Source: an uncultured Methanomassiliicoccus sp. | Lineage (GTDB): Archaea > Thermoplasmatota > Thermoplasmata > Methanomassiliicoccales > Methanomassiliicoccaceae | Length of the DNA stretch: 64,000 nucleotides | Direction of reading: 5' to 3' | Assembly: GCA_905202485.1 (NCBI GenBank) | Contig: CAJKRY010000001.1 | Location: 186,001 to 250,000, forward strand | Part shown: positions 16,302 to 24,791 of the stretch, in pieces | Numbering within the stretch: position 1 is the first letter of the stretch | How the letters are laid out: every line of letters begins with the position of its first letter | Translations under genes and position numbers: made by a program | The notes under the pieces: model-generated | Told to the model about the DNA's origin: nothing | The model's input: the letters and a program-made list of their open reading frames with translations, nothing else | Databases searched by the model: none

Positions 16302-17336
16302 ATGCGGGGACAGATGCAAAAAGGTAAGTTTATAAGATGTAAAGCACCGCTAAGAATAAGTTTTGCTGGCGGCGGGACTGATGTATCCCCATACTGCGAC
16401 GAACGCGGCGGAGCTGTTCTAAATTCAACTATAGACCAATTTGCATATTGCACAATATCACCCAGATCTGATGAACAGGCTACAATACGCTCTCTGGATT
16501 ATGAAACAATACAAAAATGGAAAACAGGAAACACATTAACATACGACGGCAATCTGGATCTCATTAAAGCTGTGGTTAATCACTTTAATGTAAAACAAGG
16601 ATTCGATATGTTTCTTCACTGCGGTGCACCCCCCGGATCCGGTCTGGGATCTTCTTCTGCAGTAATTGTTTCAATAATCGGCGCCATGTCTGCATGGCTG
16701 AATGAGTCTTTATCACAATATGAAGTTGCAGAGCTCGCATACGTATTAGAGAGAGAAGAGCTGAATCTGCCAGGCGGAAAACAAGATCAGTATGCCGCCG
16801 CCTTCGGCGGATTTAATTTCATGGAATTTAGCCGCAACAGAACACTGGTGACTCCACTTAGAATAAAATCAGATATTCTCAACGAATTAAACTATGTAAT
16901 GCTCTTAGCCAACACCGGCAAGACAAGAGATTCCGGCAATATCATCAAGGCTCAGACACAAGGATATATTGAAGGAAATTCCAAGACATCAGAGGCTCTC
17001 GATAACGCAAAGCGTCTTGCTGAAGAGATGAAAAATGCCCTCCTAAGGGGTGAGATCAGATATATGGGAGAGCTTCTCAACGAAGCGTGGACATACAAAA
17101 AGAATTATACAAAGAACATCTCCAATGAGTATCTTGATAAGATTTACAACACCGCAATGTCCACAGGCGCTGTAGGCGGCAAGATTTCAGGCGCAGGAGG
17201 CGGAGGATTTATGTTTTTTATATGTGAATATGATAAAAAGCGTGACGTTGCTCGCGAGCTGACCTCCCTCGGCGCTAACATCGTAGGATACAATTTTGAA
17301 AAACATGGATTTCAGACGTGGGGGTTCAGCGAATGA
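16302..17336 (+). CDS. GHMP kinase, heptose-7-phosphate kinase (HddA)-like
   Basis: The 344-residue product has the GHMP kinase motifs: PLRISFAGGGTD near residue 16, the ATP-binding PPGSGLGSSSA (110-120) and the C-terminal GAVGGKISGAGGGG. Its close resemblance is to D-glycero-D-manno-heptose 7-phosphate kinase (HddA) rather than to mevalonate or homoserine kinases. It overlaps the SIS-HAD fusion gene by 4 bp, which supplies the preceding and following steps of the heptose pathway. A TTTTTAAATATAGG promoter element lies only about 20 bp upstream of the ATG, so the mRNA may be almost leaderless. A second ATG is at 16314. Confidence 0.8.
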   Translation: MRGQMQKGKFIRCKAPLRISFAGGGTDVSPYCDERGGAVLNSTIDQFAYCTISPRSDEQATIRSLDYETIQKWKTGNTLTYDGNLDLIKAVVNHFNVKQGFDMFLHCGAPPGSGLGSSSAVIVSIIGAMSAWLNESLSQYEVAELAYVLEREELNLPGGKQDQYAAAFGGFNFMEFSRNRTLVTPLRIKSDILNELNYVMLLANTGKTRDSGNIIKAQTQGYIEGNSKTSEALDNAKRLAEEMKNALLRGEIRYMGELLNEAWTYKKNYTKNISNEYLDKIYNTAMSTGAVGGKISGAGGGGFMFFICEYDKKRDVARELTSLGANIVGYNFEKHGFQTWGFSE

Positions 17337-18361
17337 GCTATTTAATTGAAGAAGAGCTGCGTGAGAATAACTCAGTCATCTCATCTTTGGATCCAAAACA
17401 AATTGAAGAGATCTCCGCAGTCATGATTAAAGCCATTAAAAACGGCAATAAAGTGATCTTCTTCGGAAACGGCGGCAGCGCGTCAGACGCAGTCCATATA
17501 GCAGCTGAATTTTCCGGCAGATATCTAATGGAAAGACCGGCCATGGACGGCATTGCGCTTTCTTCACTGTCATCCATTACAGGAATAGGGAATGATTACG
17601 GCTACGATCGCGTATTCGTAAGACAGTTGGAAGCCTGCATGAAGGACGGGGATGTAGCGGTAGGACTGAGCACCAGCGGAAATTCCAAAAATGTAATTCT
17701 GGCTCTTGAATTCGCCAAGACAAAAGGCATAACAGTTTCATTTACCGGTTCCAGCGGATCAATAAAGGGTATAGTTGACTTCCCGTTGATAATTCCATCC
17801 ACACATACCCCGAGAATTCAGGAGGCATACCTGTGTGCCGGCCACATTATCTGCGGATTAGTGGAGAAAGGGGTATTCGGGCACAAAGCGGTATTTATTG
17901 ACAGAGATAACACAATAGCTCCAGACGTGCCGTACTGTTCCAACCCTGATGAATTTAATCTATACCCATACGTTGCAGAATCTCTGAAGAAACTCAATGA
18001 TGCCGGTTATATATCTGTGTTGGTTACAAATCAGTCTGGAATAGGAAGAGGATACTTTACTGAAGAAACTTTAAAAGCTATTCATAACAAAATGAACTCT
18101 GAACTTTCCAAACACGGAGCATTTTTTGATTCGATTCAATTCTGCCCGCATAAGCCAGAAGACAAATGTTCCTGCAGAAAACCCAACACCGGAATGTACA
18201 TGAAGGCTGTCAGGGAGCACAACATAAACCTCCGCGAATCCTGGGTCATAGGAGACAGCGATGCTGACATGGATGCAGGTAAGAGCTTAGGATGCAGAAC
18301 GATCAGGATTGAAAACGGCATTACCTTTGAAGATGCTGTAAATATGATTCTAAACAGTTGA
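17333..18361 (+). CDS. fusion of phosphoheptose isomerase (GmhA) and heptose-bisphosphate phosphatase (GmhB)
   Basis: Residues 1-180 are a SIS-domain isomerase of the GmhA type (FGNGGSASDA, LSTSGNSKNV, HTPRIQEAYL), which would turn sedoheptulose 7-phosphate into D-glycero-D-manno-heptose 7-phosphate. Residues 186-342 are a HAD phosphatase of the GmhB/HisB-N type: FIDRDNT at 188-194, VTNQSGIGRG, CPHKPEDKCSCRKP with its zinc loop, and WVIGDSDADM. In most organisms these are separate genes. The ATG at 17333 overlaps the kinase stop (ATGA), so kinase, isomerase and phosphatase are made together. The nucleotidyltransferase needed to finish GDP- or ADP-heptose is not in the window. Confidence 0.85.
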   Translation: MSYLIEEELRENNSVISSLDPKQIEEISAVMIKAIKNGNKVIFFGNGGSASDAVHIAAEFSGRYLMERPAMDGIALSSLSSITGIGNDYGYDRVFVRQLEACMKDGDVAVGLSTSGNSKNVILALEFAKTKGITVSFTGSSGSIKGIVDFPLIIPSTHTPRIQEAYLCAGHIICGLVEKGVFGHKAVFIDRDNTIAPDVPYCSNPDEFNLYPYVAESLKKLNDAGYISVLVTNQSGIGRGYFTEETLKAIHNKMNSELSKHGAFFDSIQFCPHKPEDKCSCRKPNTGMYMKAVREHNINLRESWVIGDSDADMDAGKSLGCRTIRIENGITFEDAVNMILNS

Positions 18362-18415
18362 AAAATAAACCAAAATGCACATATAGATTATAATATAATG
18401 AATCGGAGAATACTC

Positions 18416-18523
18416 ATGTCTAAATCTAGAAAAAGCAAGGAAGAAAAAGTAAAGGTCTTGATGGCTCTTTTCATAGTGGCAATTATGGTAGGTTCAGTTG
18501 TATTCGCCTTTGTTCTGATCTGA
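18416..18523 (+). CDS. 35-residue single-span membrane protein
   Basis: A short frame with a lysine-rich N-terminus (MSKSRKSKEEKVKV) followed by one hydrophobic helix and no tail. CGGAG at 18403-18407 lies 8 nt before the ATG, and a TATA-rich stretch (about 18380-18396) lies further up, so the signals fit a real small gene. An upstream in-frame ATG at 18398 would add six residues. No family recognised. It stands alone between the heptose genes and thioredoxin. Confidence 0.5.
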   Translation: MSKSRKSKEEKVKVLMALFIVAIMVGSVVFAFVLI

Positions 18524-18769
18524 ACAAGATAACGCGTCTGCAATCTGTCAAATCACATATGGTCGCATTCAATATTGATCAGATTGATTAGGGGCAATCT
18601 TAAAATTACATATTGCGATGTTTGAACTATCTTAGAATATAAATTGCAAACGCTGGGTGGAAACAATCAGCATAATTATTCCACTTCAGCTTGTAATGTA
18701 GCATTGATTGATAGCTGAGCAGATATGCTGCATATTTCAGAGACAAATGTAAAAAAAGAGGTGTTAAAT

Positions 18770-19099
18770 ATGGCAATATTAACGATTGAGAATGAAAAGC
18801 AGTTCGAAGAGGAAGTTTTACAGTCAGAGCAAGCGGTTTTAGTTGATTTTTGGGCACCTTGGTGTAGTTTCTGCAGAAGGCTAGCACCGGTAATCGACAG
18901 AATTGAAGAAAAATATGGAAAAAATATCAAAATTGCCAAACTGAACGTAGATGACAATAAAGAGCTTACACAAAAATACGAAGTTAATTCCATTCCTACA
19001 TTAATTCTCTTTCAAAACGGCAAATCCACTGATTCAGTAATAAGCCCGCCGTCTGAAGCTTCCATCGCAGAATGGCTGAAAAAGTATGGTGCACTCTGA
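18770..19099 (+). CDS. thioredoxin with CSFC active site
   Basis: A 109-residue thioredoxin fold protein: VDFWAPWCSFC (active-site Cys 32 and Cys 35), cis-proline segment SIPTLILF and a C-terminal helix. The middle residues are Ser-Phe in place of the common Gly-Pro, which usually changes redox potential or partner choice. The frame is open to 18725, but ATG 18770 (MAILTIENEK) has an AGAGGTG site upstream and matches family length. It is followed within 20 bp by a dehydrogenase and then thioredoxin reductase, its probable electron donor. Confidence 0.9.
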   Translation: MAILTIENEKQFEEEVLQSEQAVLVDFWAPWCSFCRRLAPVIDRIEEKYGKNIKIAKLNVDDNKELTQKYEVNSIPTLILFQNGKSTDSVISPPSEASIAEWLKKYGAL

Positions 19100-19117
19100 A
19101 TGCATGAAGGAATATCC

Positions 19118-19867
19118 ATGAAACTGCAGGATAAAGTTGCTATCATCACTGGATCATCACGAGGGATCGGATTTTCCATTGCTAAGCTGTTCATTGAAGA
19201 AGGAGCAAAAGTTGCACTTTGCGGCAGCAGACTGCAATCTGCAGAAAATGCCGTAAAAAAATTAATGAAAATATATCCAGAAGCAGATGTTCTGCCGCTC
19301 GGTGTAGATGTTTCTAGCACGCAGTCGATCAAAAACGCCGTTGCTGCAGCGATGGAAAGGTGGAACCGCATAGATATTCTAGTCAACAATGCCGGAATCA
19401 CCTCAAGCAAGCAGATTTTTGAGATGACTGATGAAGACTTTGATTCAGTCATAAGAATAAACCTGGCTGGTGCATTTAAATGCATTCGTGAAATAGCATC
19501 GATTATGAGGGAGCAGGGCGGAGGCAGCATTATCAACACAAGTTCCATGGTTGGAACTTACGGAGGAAAAATGCAGACTGCATATTCCTCATCCAAATTC
19601 GGAATAAACGGATTGACGAAGTCATGTGCTAAAGAGCTTGGACCGTATAACATCCGTGTGAATGCTGTCGCTCCCGGCGTAGTCGGCACAGATATGGTGG
19701 CTCAGTCCGTATCAGACAGAATGATGGAAACTCTCAAAGCGTTGACACCTTTGGGAAGAATGGCAGAGCCGGATGAGCTTGCCAGCGCATATGTTTACTT
19801 AGCCTCTGATGAGTCATCATTTACAACAGGAACCATAATTCATGTCGACGGCGGCATAGTAATGTGA
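19118..19867 (+). CDS. short-chain dehydrogenase/reductase, FabG-like
   Basis: The 249-residue classical SDR has the TGSSRGIG cofactor motif (residues about 12-19), NNAG, the catalytic Ser in NTSSMVG, the YSSSK catalytic pair and a C-terminal DGGIVM end as in 3-oxoacyl-ACP reductases. Archaea lack bacterial fatty-acid synthesis, so the substrate is unlikely to be acyl-ACP; a sugar, polyol or ketoacyl substrate is open. An ATG at 19100 directly follows the thioredoxin stop, but the one at 19118 (MKLQDK) is the usual family start. It lies between thioredoxin and its reductase, in one operon. Confidence 0.85.
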   Translation: MKLQDKVAIITGSSRGIGFSIAKLFIEEGAKVALCGSRLQSAENAVKKLMKIYPEADVLPLGVDVSSTQSIKNAVAAAMERWNRIDILVNNAGITSSKQIFEMTDEDFDSVIRINLAGAFKCIREIASIMREQGGGSIINTSSMVGTYGGKMQTAYSSSKFGINGLTKSCAKELGPYNIRVNAVAPGVVGTDMVAQSVSDRMMETLKALTPLGRMAEPDELASAYVYLASDESSFTTGTIIHVDGGIVM

Positions 19868-19876
19868 GGGGTCAAA

Positions 19877-20794
19877 ATGGATCAGATAAATGACGTGACG
19901 ATTATCGGCGGCGGTCCGGGAGGATATACTGCCGCGCTGTACTGCGCACGAGGCGGCTACTCTACAGTTGTCATAGAGAAACTGTCGCCCGGCGGACAAA
20001 TGGCAACTACAGGTCAGGTAGACAATTATCCAGGATTTGCAGAGGGAATAGACGGCTTTGAGTTGGGAGAGATGATGCAGAAAGGTGCAGAACGCTTTGG
20101 AGCGGGAACAGTCTTTGATGAGGTCATTGAAGTGTATCTAGAAGAGAATCCCAAACGCATCATCACAACATCTGGAGAGATTCTTTCATCCACGGTGATT
20201 GTAGCTACCGGCGCCTTTCCAAAAGAGCTCGGGCTTGCAGATGAACTACGGTTGAGAGGCAGGGGCGTGGCATACTGCGCCACCTGTGACGGAATGATTT
20301 ACAAAGACAGGACGGTTGTGGTGGTGGGCGGTGGAAATAGCGCTGTTACAGATGCACTTTACCTTGCAAAACTATGTAAAAAAGTCTATCTGATCCACAG
20401 GCGTGATTCGCTCAAAGCCTCTAAATTGTACTTGTCGCTTCTAAAAGACAGCGGTGTAGAATTTGTCTGGAATTCTAAGGTCACAGAGATCATTCATGAC
20501 AAACAAGTCACAGGAGTTAAAATTCTGAACATAATAAATAATGAAAACAGCAGGATTGAATGCGAGGGTGTTTTTGTAGCAATAGGCCGGGTGCCGGATA
20601 CAAAGCTTTTTCAGGACCAGTTGAAACTTGACGACCATGGATATATCGTTGCTGACGAGACCACGCAGACAAACATTCCCGGAGTTTTTGCGGTAGGAGA
20701 CGCCAGAACTAAACCGCTGAGGCAGATTGTCACAGCCGCCGCCGACGGCGCTGTAGCATCTCACTATATAGAAGAATATCTTATGAAGCAGTGA
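19877..20794 (+). CDS. trxB: thioredoxin reductase
   Basis: The 305-residue flavoprotein has the N-terminal FAD motif GGGPGGYTAA (residues 11-20), the redox-active CATC at 134-137, an NADPH-type second nucleotide motif GGGNSA (151-156) with HRR (174-176), and the C-terminal GVFAVGDAR FAD motif. Full length for low-molecular-weight TrxB. It reduces thioredoxins and should serve the CSFC thioredoxin two genes upstream. The HRR motif suggests NADPH use, although some archaeal homologs use other donors. Confidence 0.92.
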   Translation: MDQINDVTIIGGGPGGYTAALYCARGGYSTVVIEKLSPGGQMATTGQVDNYPGFAEGIDGFELGEMMQKGAERFGAGTVFDEVIEVYLEENPKRIITTSGEILSSTVIVATGAFPKELGLADELRLRGRGVAYCATCDGMIYKDRTVVVVGGGNSAVTDALYLAKLCKKVYLIHRRDSLKASKLYLSLLKDSGVEFVWNSKVTEIIHDKQVTGVKILNIINNENSRIECEGVFVAIGRVPDTKLFQDQLKLDDHGYIVADETTQTNIPGVFAVGDARTKPLRQIVTAAADGAVASHYIEEYLMKQ

Positions 20795-20824
20795 ATAAAG
20801 TAAACTCTAAAGGGGATTTACTGA

Positions 20825-21895
20825 TTATTCGCTAGCTTCAATATTTTTTAAATAGATTTTCTCAAGATCGCTGACAATATTGTCCCAGTTGTATTTTTGA
20901 ATTTGCGTTTTAGTGTTATTTATAAGATTACTCCTCAGTTCTTCATCGATCATGACGGCATTGAGGGCGTCTGAAAGCGCCTGAGGATCTTTTGGAGGCA
21001 CTAGTATTCCGGCATTGCCTACAACTTCTGGAAGACCTCCGACCCTGGAGGCTATTACAGGCTTGCAGTGAGCAAGAGCCTCTTCGGCTGCCAGCCCGAG
21101 CGATTCAAAGACTGAAGGCATTACAAAGGTGGAGCAGGTAGTCATCAACCTAGTTTTTGTTTCTTCATCGATATATCCAGTAAATTCCACTTTATCTCCT
21201 AGATCATACTTTTTAACCATTGATTTGAGAGTCTCTTCTTCAGGACCGGTACCGGCGATTACCAGTTTGTAGTCTACATTATTCATTGCCTCGATTAAAG
21301 TAGATAGGCCTTTAGTTTTAACAAGCCTGCCGACAAAAAGAATGAAATTTTCATCTTTTCCGGAATCAGTGACGAAATCAACGCCCGTGGGAACAACTTC
21401 AAGATTTTCTTCTTTAAAGTCCCTGGAAATCAGATCGTTCTTTACAAAATCGCTCACGCAGATTACATGTTTGTCTCTGATCATCTGACAGAAGAAGAAG
21501 TCGTTCAGTGTGCTGAGATAGCGCATCGGACCCTGCCCTTCACCATAGGTGTTATGGAAGGTAAATACCCACTTTCCCTCGTATGCTTTCATAGCTTTGG
21601 TATACGAAGGAGACCAGCGATAATGGAAGTCAACAAGGTCTGGTTTTAGTTCATTCAATGCCTGAAGAACTCCGGGTGTGGATACATGCGGCGGATTGTA
21701 ATTGGTATAAAATTTTGAAGGAAGACGTTTTACAGTGTATCCGTCCATTTCTTCTTCGAGCTCAGTATCTTTCAGCTGAGATGTGAGCACTATCATTTCG
21801 TGTTTTTTAGAGAGTCTGCGACACACCTCATGCAGACGGCGTTCTATCCCTCCTTTATATGGATAATAGTAGGGATTAAGCTGGACGATTCGCAT
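20825..21895 (-). CDS. GT4-type glycosyltransferase
   Basis: The 356-residue product is a GT-B fold glycosyltransferase: N-terminal acceptor domain with YYPYKGGIERR and a C-terminal Glycos_transf_1 domain with FVGRLVKTKG, the nucleotide-sugar E-x7-E region (VFESLGLAAEEAL) and KPVIASRVGGLPEVV. It is the last gene of a minus-strand cluster, overlapping the 3' end of a membrane-protein gene by 20 bp. Such enzymes add mannose, glucose or N-acetylhexosamine to lipids or proteins at the cytosolic membrane face; the acceptor here is not known. Confidence 0.88.
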   Translation of the reverse strand: MRIVQLNPYYYPYKGGIERRLHEVCRRLSKKHEMIVLTSQLKDTELEEEMDGYTVKRLPSKFYTNYNPPHVSTPGVLQALNELKPDLVDFHYRWSPSYTKAMKAYEGKWVFTFHNTYGEGQGPMRYLSTLNDFFFCQMIRDKHVICVSDFVKNDLISRDFKEENLEVVPTGVDFVTDSGKDENFILFVGRLVKTKGLSTLIEAMNNVDYKLVIAGTGPEEETLKSMVKKYDLGDKVEFTGYIDEETKTRLMTTCSTFVMPSVFESLGLAAEEALAHCKPVIASRVGGLPEVVGNAGILVPPKDPQALSDALNAVMIDEELRSNLINNTKTQIQKYNWDNIVSDLEKIYLKNIEASE

Positions 21896-22424
21896 TATTT
21901 ACACCCTTCTTCTTGAAATATGATGCTACTAAGCTTATGGCCATCACAAGGATTACCATAATTATTGTGACTTTCTGCGCTGTCCCGTGCTCCATATATG
22001 CTAAGAAAGCACCACTTAATGCCAGAATCACTCCATATTTTATTAAACCTCCTGCAATAACGTACCCTAAAGACTTTTTCATGTCCCAATTAAACAGGTA
22101 TACGAATGCGCCCATGAAGGGAACTACAGGTGCAACACGGTTCAATAAAATCATGCGCTCATCCGACACGATCAAGAAATCCCTGTACTGATGAGCAATC
22201 TTAGCAATTCTTTCCGGAACTCTGATTTTCTTTACAACTGTATACAAAGTGAATACACCGCTGACTTCAGCCAGTGCAATTGTGATCAAAATAGCAATGG
22301 CAAAAACAAAGATATTGGCATCTGGATAAGATGTGAATATGATTACCGTGAACAATTCCGGTAACGTCGGAAATATTATAGCATCAATGTAAAACAGTAA
22401 AAAAATGCAGATCAAGCCACCCAA
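21876..22424 (-). CDS. VTT/small-multidrug-export-like membrane protein, start uncertain
   Basis: The visible product (182 residues from a TTG) has about four to five membrane helices, the RVAPVVPFMGAFVYLFN core resembling the VTT (SNARE-associated/DedA-like) families, and a basic C-terminus. The frame stays open upstream with protein-like sequence (LDIGSFFTDLFEPLGIL) but no ATG or GTG before the end of the upstream glycosyltransferase gene. The true start may be a rare codon near 22470 or the TTG given here. It lies between two GT4 glycosyltransferases, suggesting lipid handling linked to glycan assembly. Confidence 0.65.
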   Translation of the reverse strand: MGGLICIFLLFYIDAIIFPTLPELFTVIIFTSYPDANIFVFAIAILITIALAEVSGVFTLYTVVKKIRVPERIAKIAHQYRDFLIVSDERMILLNRVAPVVPFMGAFVYLFNWDMKKSLGYVIAGGLIKYGVILALSGAFLAYMEHGTAQKVTIIMVILVMAISLVASYFKKKGVNNANRPA

Positions 22425-22474
22425 TATACCCAGCGGCTCAAACAGATCAGTAAAAAAAGACCCAATATCCAGAA

Positions 22475-23641
22475 TTATCGCCTTCCAGATTGATGTCTTT
22501 TCTTTTTAGCTTCTATCGCATATTCATAAGTCTGCAGGAGCATGGAAGCACATTTTTCAGAAGAAAAGCGCTCGCCTGTATCTCGTGCATGATTTTTGAT
22601 CTCCTGCGGACAGTTCAAAGCATTGAATATGGCATCAGAACATGATGCAATATCGTCTTCAAACAAAAATCCATTTTCGCCGTCATGTATAATTTCTGAC
22701 GTTGCACGGTAATTGATCCCGGCAACCGGCTTTCCGCAGGCCATCGCTTCAAGCGTGGTGAGGCCCTGCGTTTCAAACTTAGATGCGGTTATGAACGCGT
22801 CACAGGCTGCATAGTACTCCGGTAAATCTTCATCAGGTACAAACCCGGCAAATACTGTTCTACCAGTTATGCCGGCTTTCTCAGCATATTCCATGTAGTA
22901 TTCTTTTGCAGGTCCAGAGCCTGCGATAAGAAGCGTAATTTTGTCATCTTTCTTCATACAGTCTGCAAAGCTGTCCATTACCAACTCAATGTTCTTTTCT
23001 CTGGCAACCCTGCCAAGCTGCAAAAGCACTTTTTTATTCTGCAGACCGTACTTCTCACGTATTCTATCCCCGTTTACGCTGGTAGAGAAACGCTTGCAGT
23101 CAATACCAGTAGGAACCACATCAATGTGTCTCATCCCAGGAGCCTGCAGACATAGCTCCTTTCTTATGGCATCTGTAGGAGCGATGACGGAATCGGCATG
23201 TTCCAGCAGTTTACGGAGATAAATCCAGGACAGCCTCTGTGTCATCCATGTTGGAAACGGAAGCGGGTTGTAATACTGGGCGGCATCTGTAACCATGGTG
23301 TGAAATGTTACCACTATCGGCTTTCCAGTCTCTCTTGCATCCAGCATGCCTCTGAGGGCCATTACTGCGAGTGCATGGCAGTGAATTACATCAACATCTA
23401 GATCCTTGAGGATGTCTATTTTTTTCTCAATATAGATAGGGAGGTTGTATCCGGGATATTTTTTAAATTCCTTTGACTTATAATACTGGACGCCTTCTTC
23501 TTTCTCACCTGTGGACGGCTCAGGAGCGAATATTATGACTTCATGGCCTTTTTTTTCCAATTGTTCCTTAGATGTGAGAATGGAAGTCACTACGCCGTCT
23601 TTGGTAGGCAGGTAGGTATCAGTAAACATCGCAATTTTCAA
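22475..23641 (-). CDS. GT4-type glycosyltransferase, lipid glycosylation-like
   Basis: GT-B glycosyltransferase of about 388 residues. The opening (LKIAMFTDTYLPTKDGV) and the FETQGLTTLEAMACGKPV donor-site motif resemble archaeal and actinobacterial glycolipid transferases such as diacylglycerol glucosyl- or PI-mannosyltransferases. The frame is open to 23728, but that part is not protein-like for the family and overlaps ThiD. A TTG at 23641 or the ATG at 23629 is the likely start. It heads the glycosyltransferase/membrane protein/glycosyltransferase cluster. Confidence 0.82.
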   Translation of the reverse strand: MKIAMFTDTYLPTKDGVVTSILTSKEQLEKKGHEVIIFAPEPSTGEKEEGVQYYKSKEFKKYPGYNLPIYIEKKIDILKDLDVDVIHCHALAVMALRGMLDARETGKPIVVTFHTMVTDAAQYYNPLPFPTWMTQRLSWIYLRKLLEHADSVIAPTDAIRKELCLQAPGMRHIDVVPTGIDCKRFSTSVNGDRIREKYGLQNKKVLLQLGRVAREKNIELVMDSFADCMKKDDKITLLIAGSGPAKEYYMEYAEKAGITGRTVFAGFVPDEDLPEYYAACDAFITASKFETQGLTTLEAMACGKPVAGINYRATSEIIHDGENGFLFEDDIASCSDAIFNALNCPQEIKNHARDTGERFSSEKCASMLLQTYEYAIEAKKKRHQSGRR

Positions 23642-23693
23642 CAGTCGTCCCCATCCAATTGAAGCTTTACCAAAGCTGAATAGCATACAGCTT

Positions 23694-24506
23694 TTAGAGC
23701 TTTGGCATGCGATGCAGCTTTTCAGCATCTAAGTAAGTCTGAACGATAGGGCTCATTGCAGGCACTCCGTGCCCGACGGGATAGTTTGACTTGATAGCCT
23801 CATCCAAAATAATCTTAGATCTCAGGTAAGACTCCCAGACACTCATTCCTTTTGCCAGATGCACAGTTATGAGCGACGACAGGATGCATCCTCCCCCGTG
23901 ACCTCTTATCTGCACTCTTGGAACTTCCACGGTGAGAAATCTATTTTTGCTGAAGAGAGTGTCGACGCAGGGACCATCTAGATGTCCGCCTTTGATAAGA
24001 ACAGAATCCGCACCCATTGCATGCAGCCGGCGGCAGGCATTCATGACATCATTTTGATTGTTTATCGTGATGCCCGTGAGATCTTCAGCTTCGGGTATGT
24101 TAGGAGTAATCAGAGTTGCAATAGGAACTGCAAATTTACAAACCGCCTCGATCAACTCATCGGTTTTCAGCGAGTCCCCTACTCCCGCAATAAAAACTGG
24201 ATCGATAACTATCGGAAAATTCTCGTTTTTCAGCCTTTTAGCAACTTGCTCAGCGACTTCTGCAGAATAAAGCATTCCAAGTTTTGCCCCGGATACGCGA
24301 GAATCTTCGAGAACTGCGTCTAATTGAGAAATAACCACTGACACAGGAATAGGAAATATGCCAGAAACCCTCTGGCTGTTTTGAGATGTCACCGCAGTTA
24401 TAGAAACAGCAGGATGAGCGCCCAACGAAGCCATTGCCTTGATGTCTGCTTCAATTCCCGCTCCTCCCAGTGAATCCGAACCAGCAACTGTAAGAGTGAC
24501 TAACAT
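23694..24506 (-). CDS. thiD: hydroxymethylpyrimidine (phosphate) kinase, ThiD-like
   Basis: The 270-residue ribokinase-fold enzyme phosphorylates HMP and HMP-P in thiamine synthesis. The opening TVAGSDSLGGAGIEAD, the MLYSAEV segment, DPVFIAGVGD and TPNIPEAEDL are diagnostic. In the catalytic anion-hole loop the usual GTGC reads G-G-G-C (RGHGGGCILSSLI); the Cys is kept but Thr is replaced by Gly. The usual Gln in AGSDSxGGAGIQAD is Glu. These changes may only reflect drift or may alter substrate use. The C-terminal ThiN domain found in some archaeal ThiD proteins is absent. Monocistronic by appearance. Confidence 0.85.
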   Translation of the reverse strand: MLVTLTVAGSDSLGGAGIEADIKAMASLGAHPAVSITAVTSQNSQRVSGIFPIPVSVVISQLDAVLEDSRVSGAKLGMLYSAEVAEQVAKRLKNENFPIVIDPVFIAGVGDSLKTDELIEAVCKFAVPIATLITPNIPEAEDLTGITINNQNDVMNACRRLHAMGADSVLIKGGHLDGPCVDTLFSKNRFLTVEVPRVQIRGHGGGCILSSLITVHLAKGMSVWESYLRSKIILDEAIKSNYPVGHGVPAMSPIVQTYLDAEKLHRMPKL

Positions 24507-24791
24507 GAATATGCCCTGCTACCAAATAACAGAAGTACTAAAAATAATAAGCATTCATAATTCAATTAAGTGAATTAAGACTGCCCTCCAGTAGGAGGAC
24601 AGTGGAATTTATAATTCACTATGGGGGTTGTGACTTTATCAGTTGAATACATTGATATTATACTTTCGCCTAAATGGCGTTAATATAAAGTATAGTATCA
24701 TACCAATATAATTATGCAGAAGACATAGTCTGCAGAAAAACACGTCAAAACATATTATTAAAAATCAAAAACAACCAGATGTGTAAAATAG
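24507..24791. other. intergenic region rich in inverted repeats
   Basis: No gene is visible between thiD and tRNA-Glu. Four inverted repeats occur: AATTCA/TGAATT (24559-24576), CTGCCCTCC/GGAGGACAG (24581-24602, one mismatch), AGTG-AATT/AATT-CACT (24601-24620) and a 13-bp arm pair GATATTATACTTT/AAAGTATAGTATC (24654-24699) enclosing a CGCC/GGCG tip. A further GCAGA/TCTGC pair lies near 24717-24735. The region could hold the tRNA trailer's terminator, thiD leader structures or a small RNA. No CTGAGA of a TPP riboswitch was seen. Confidence 0.45.

Noticed and set aside
24507..24791. TPP riboswitch upstream of thiD
   Set aside because: The conserved CTGAGA and ACCTGA-type elements are absent in the minus-strand leader; only simple hairpins are present.
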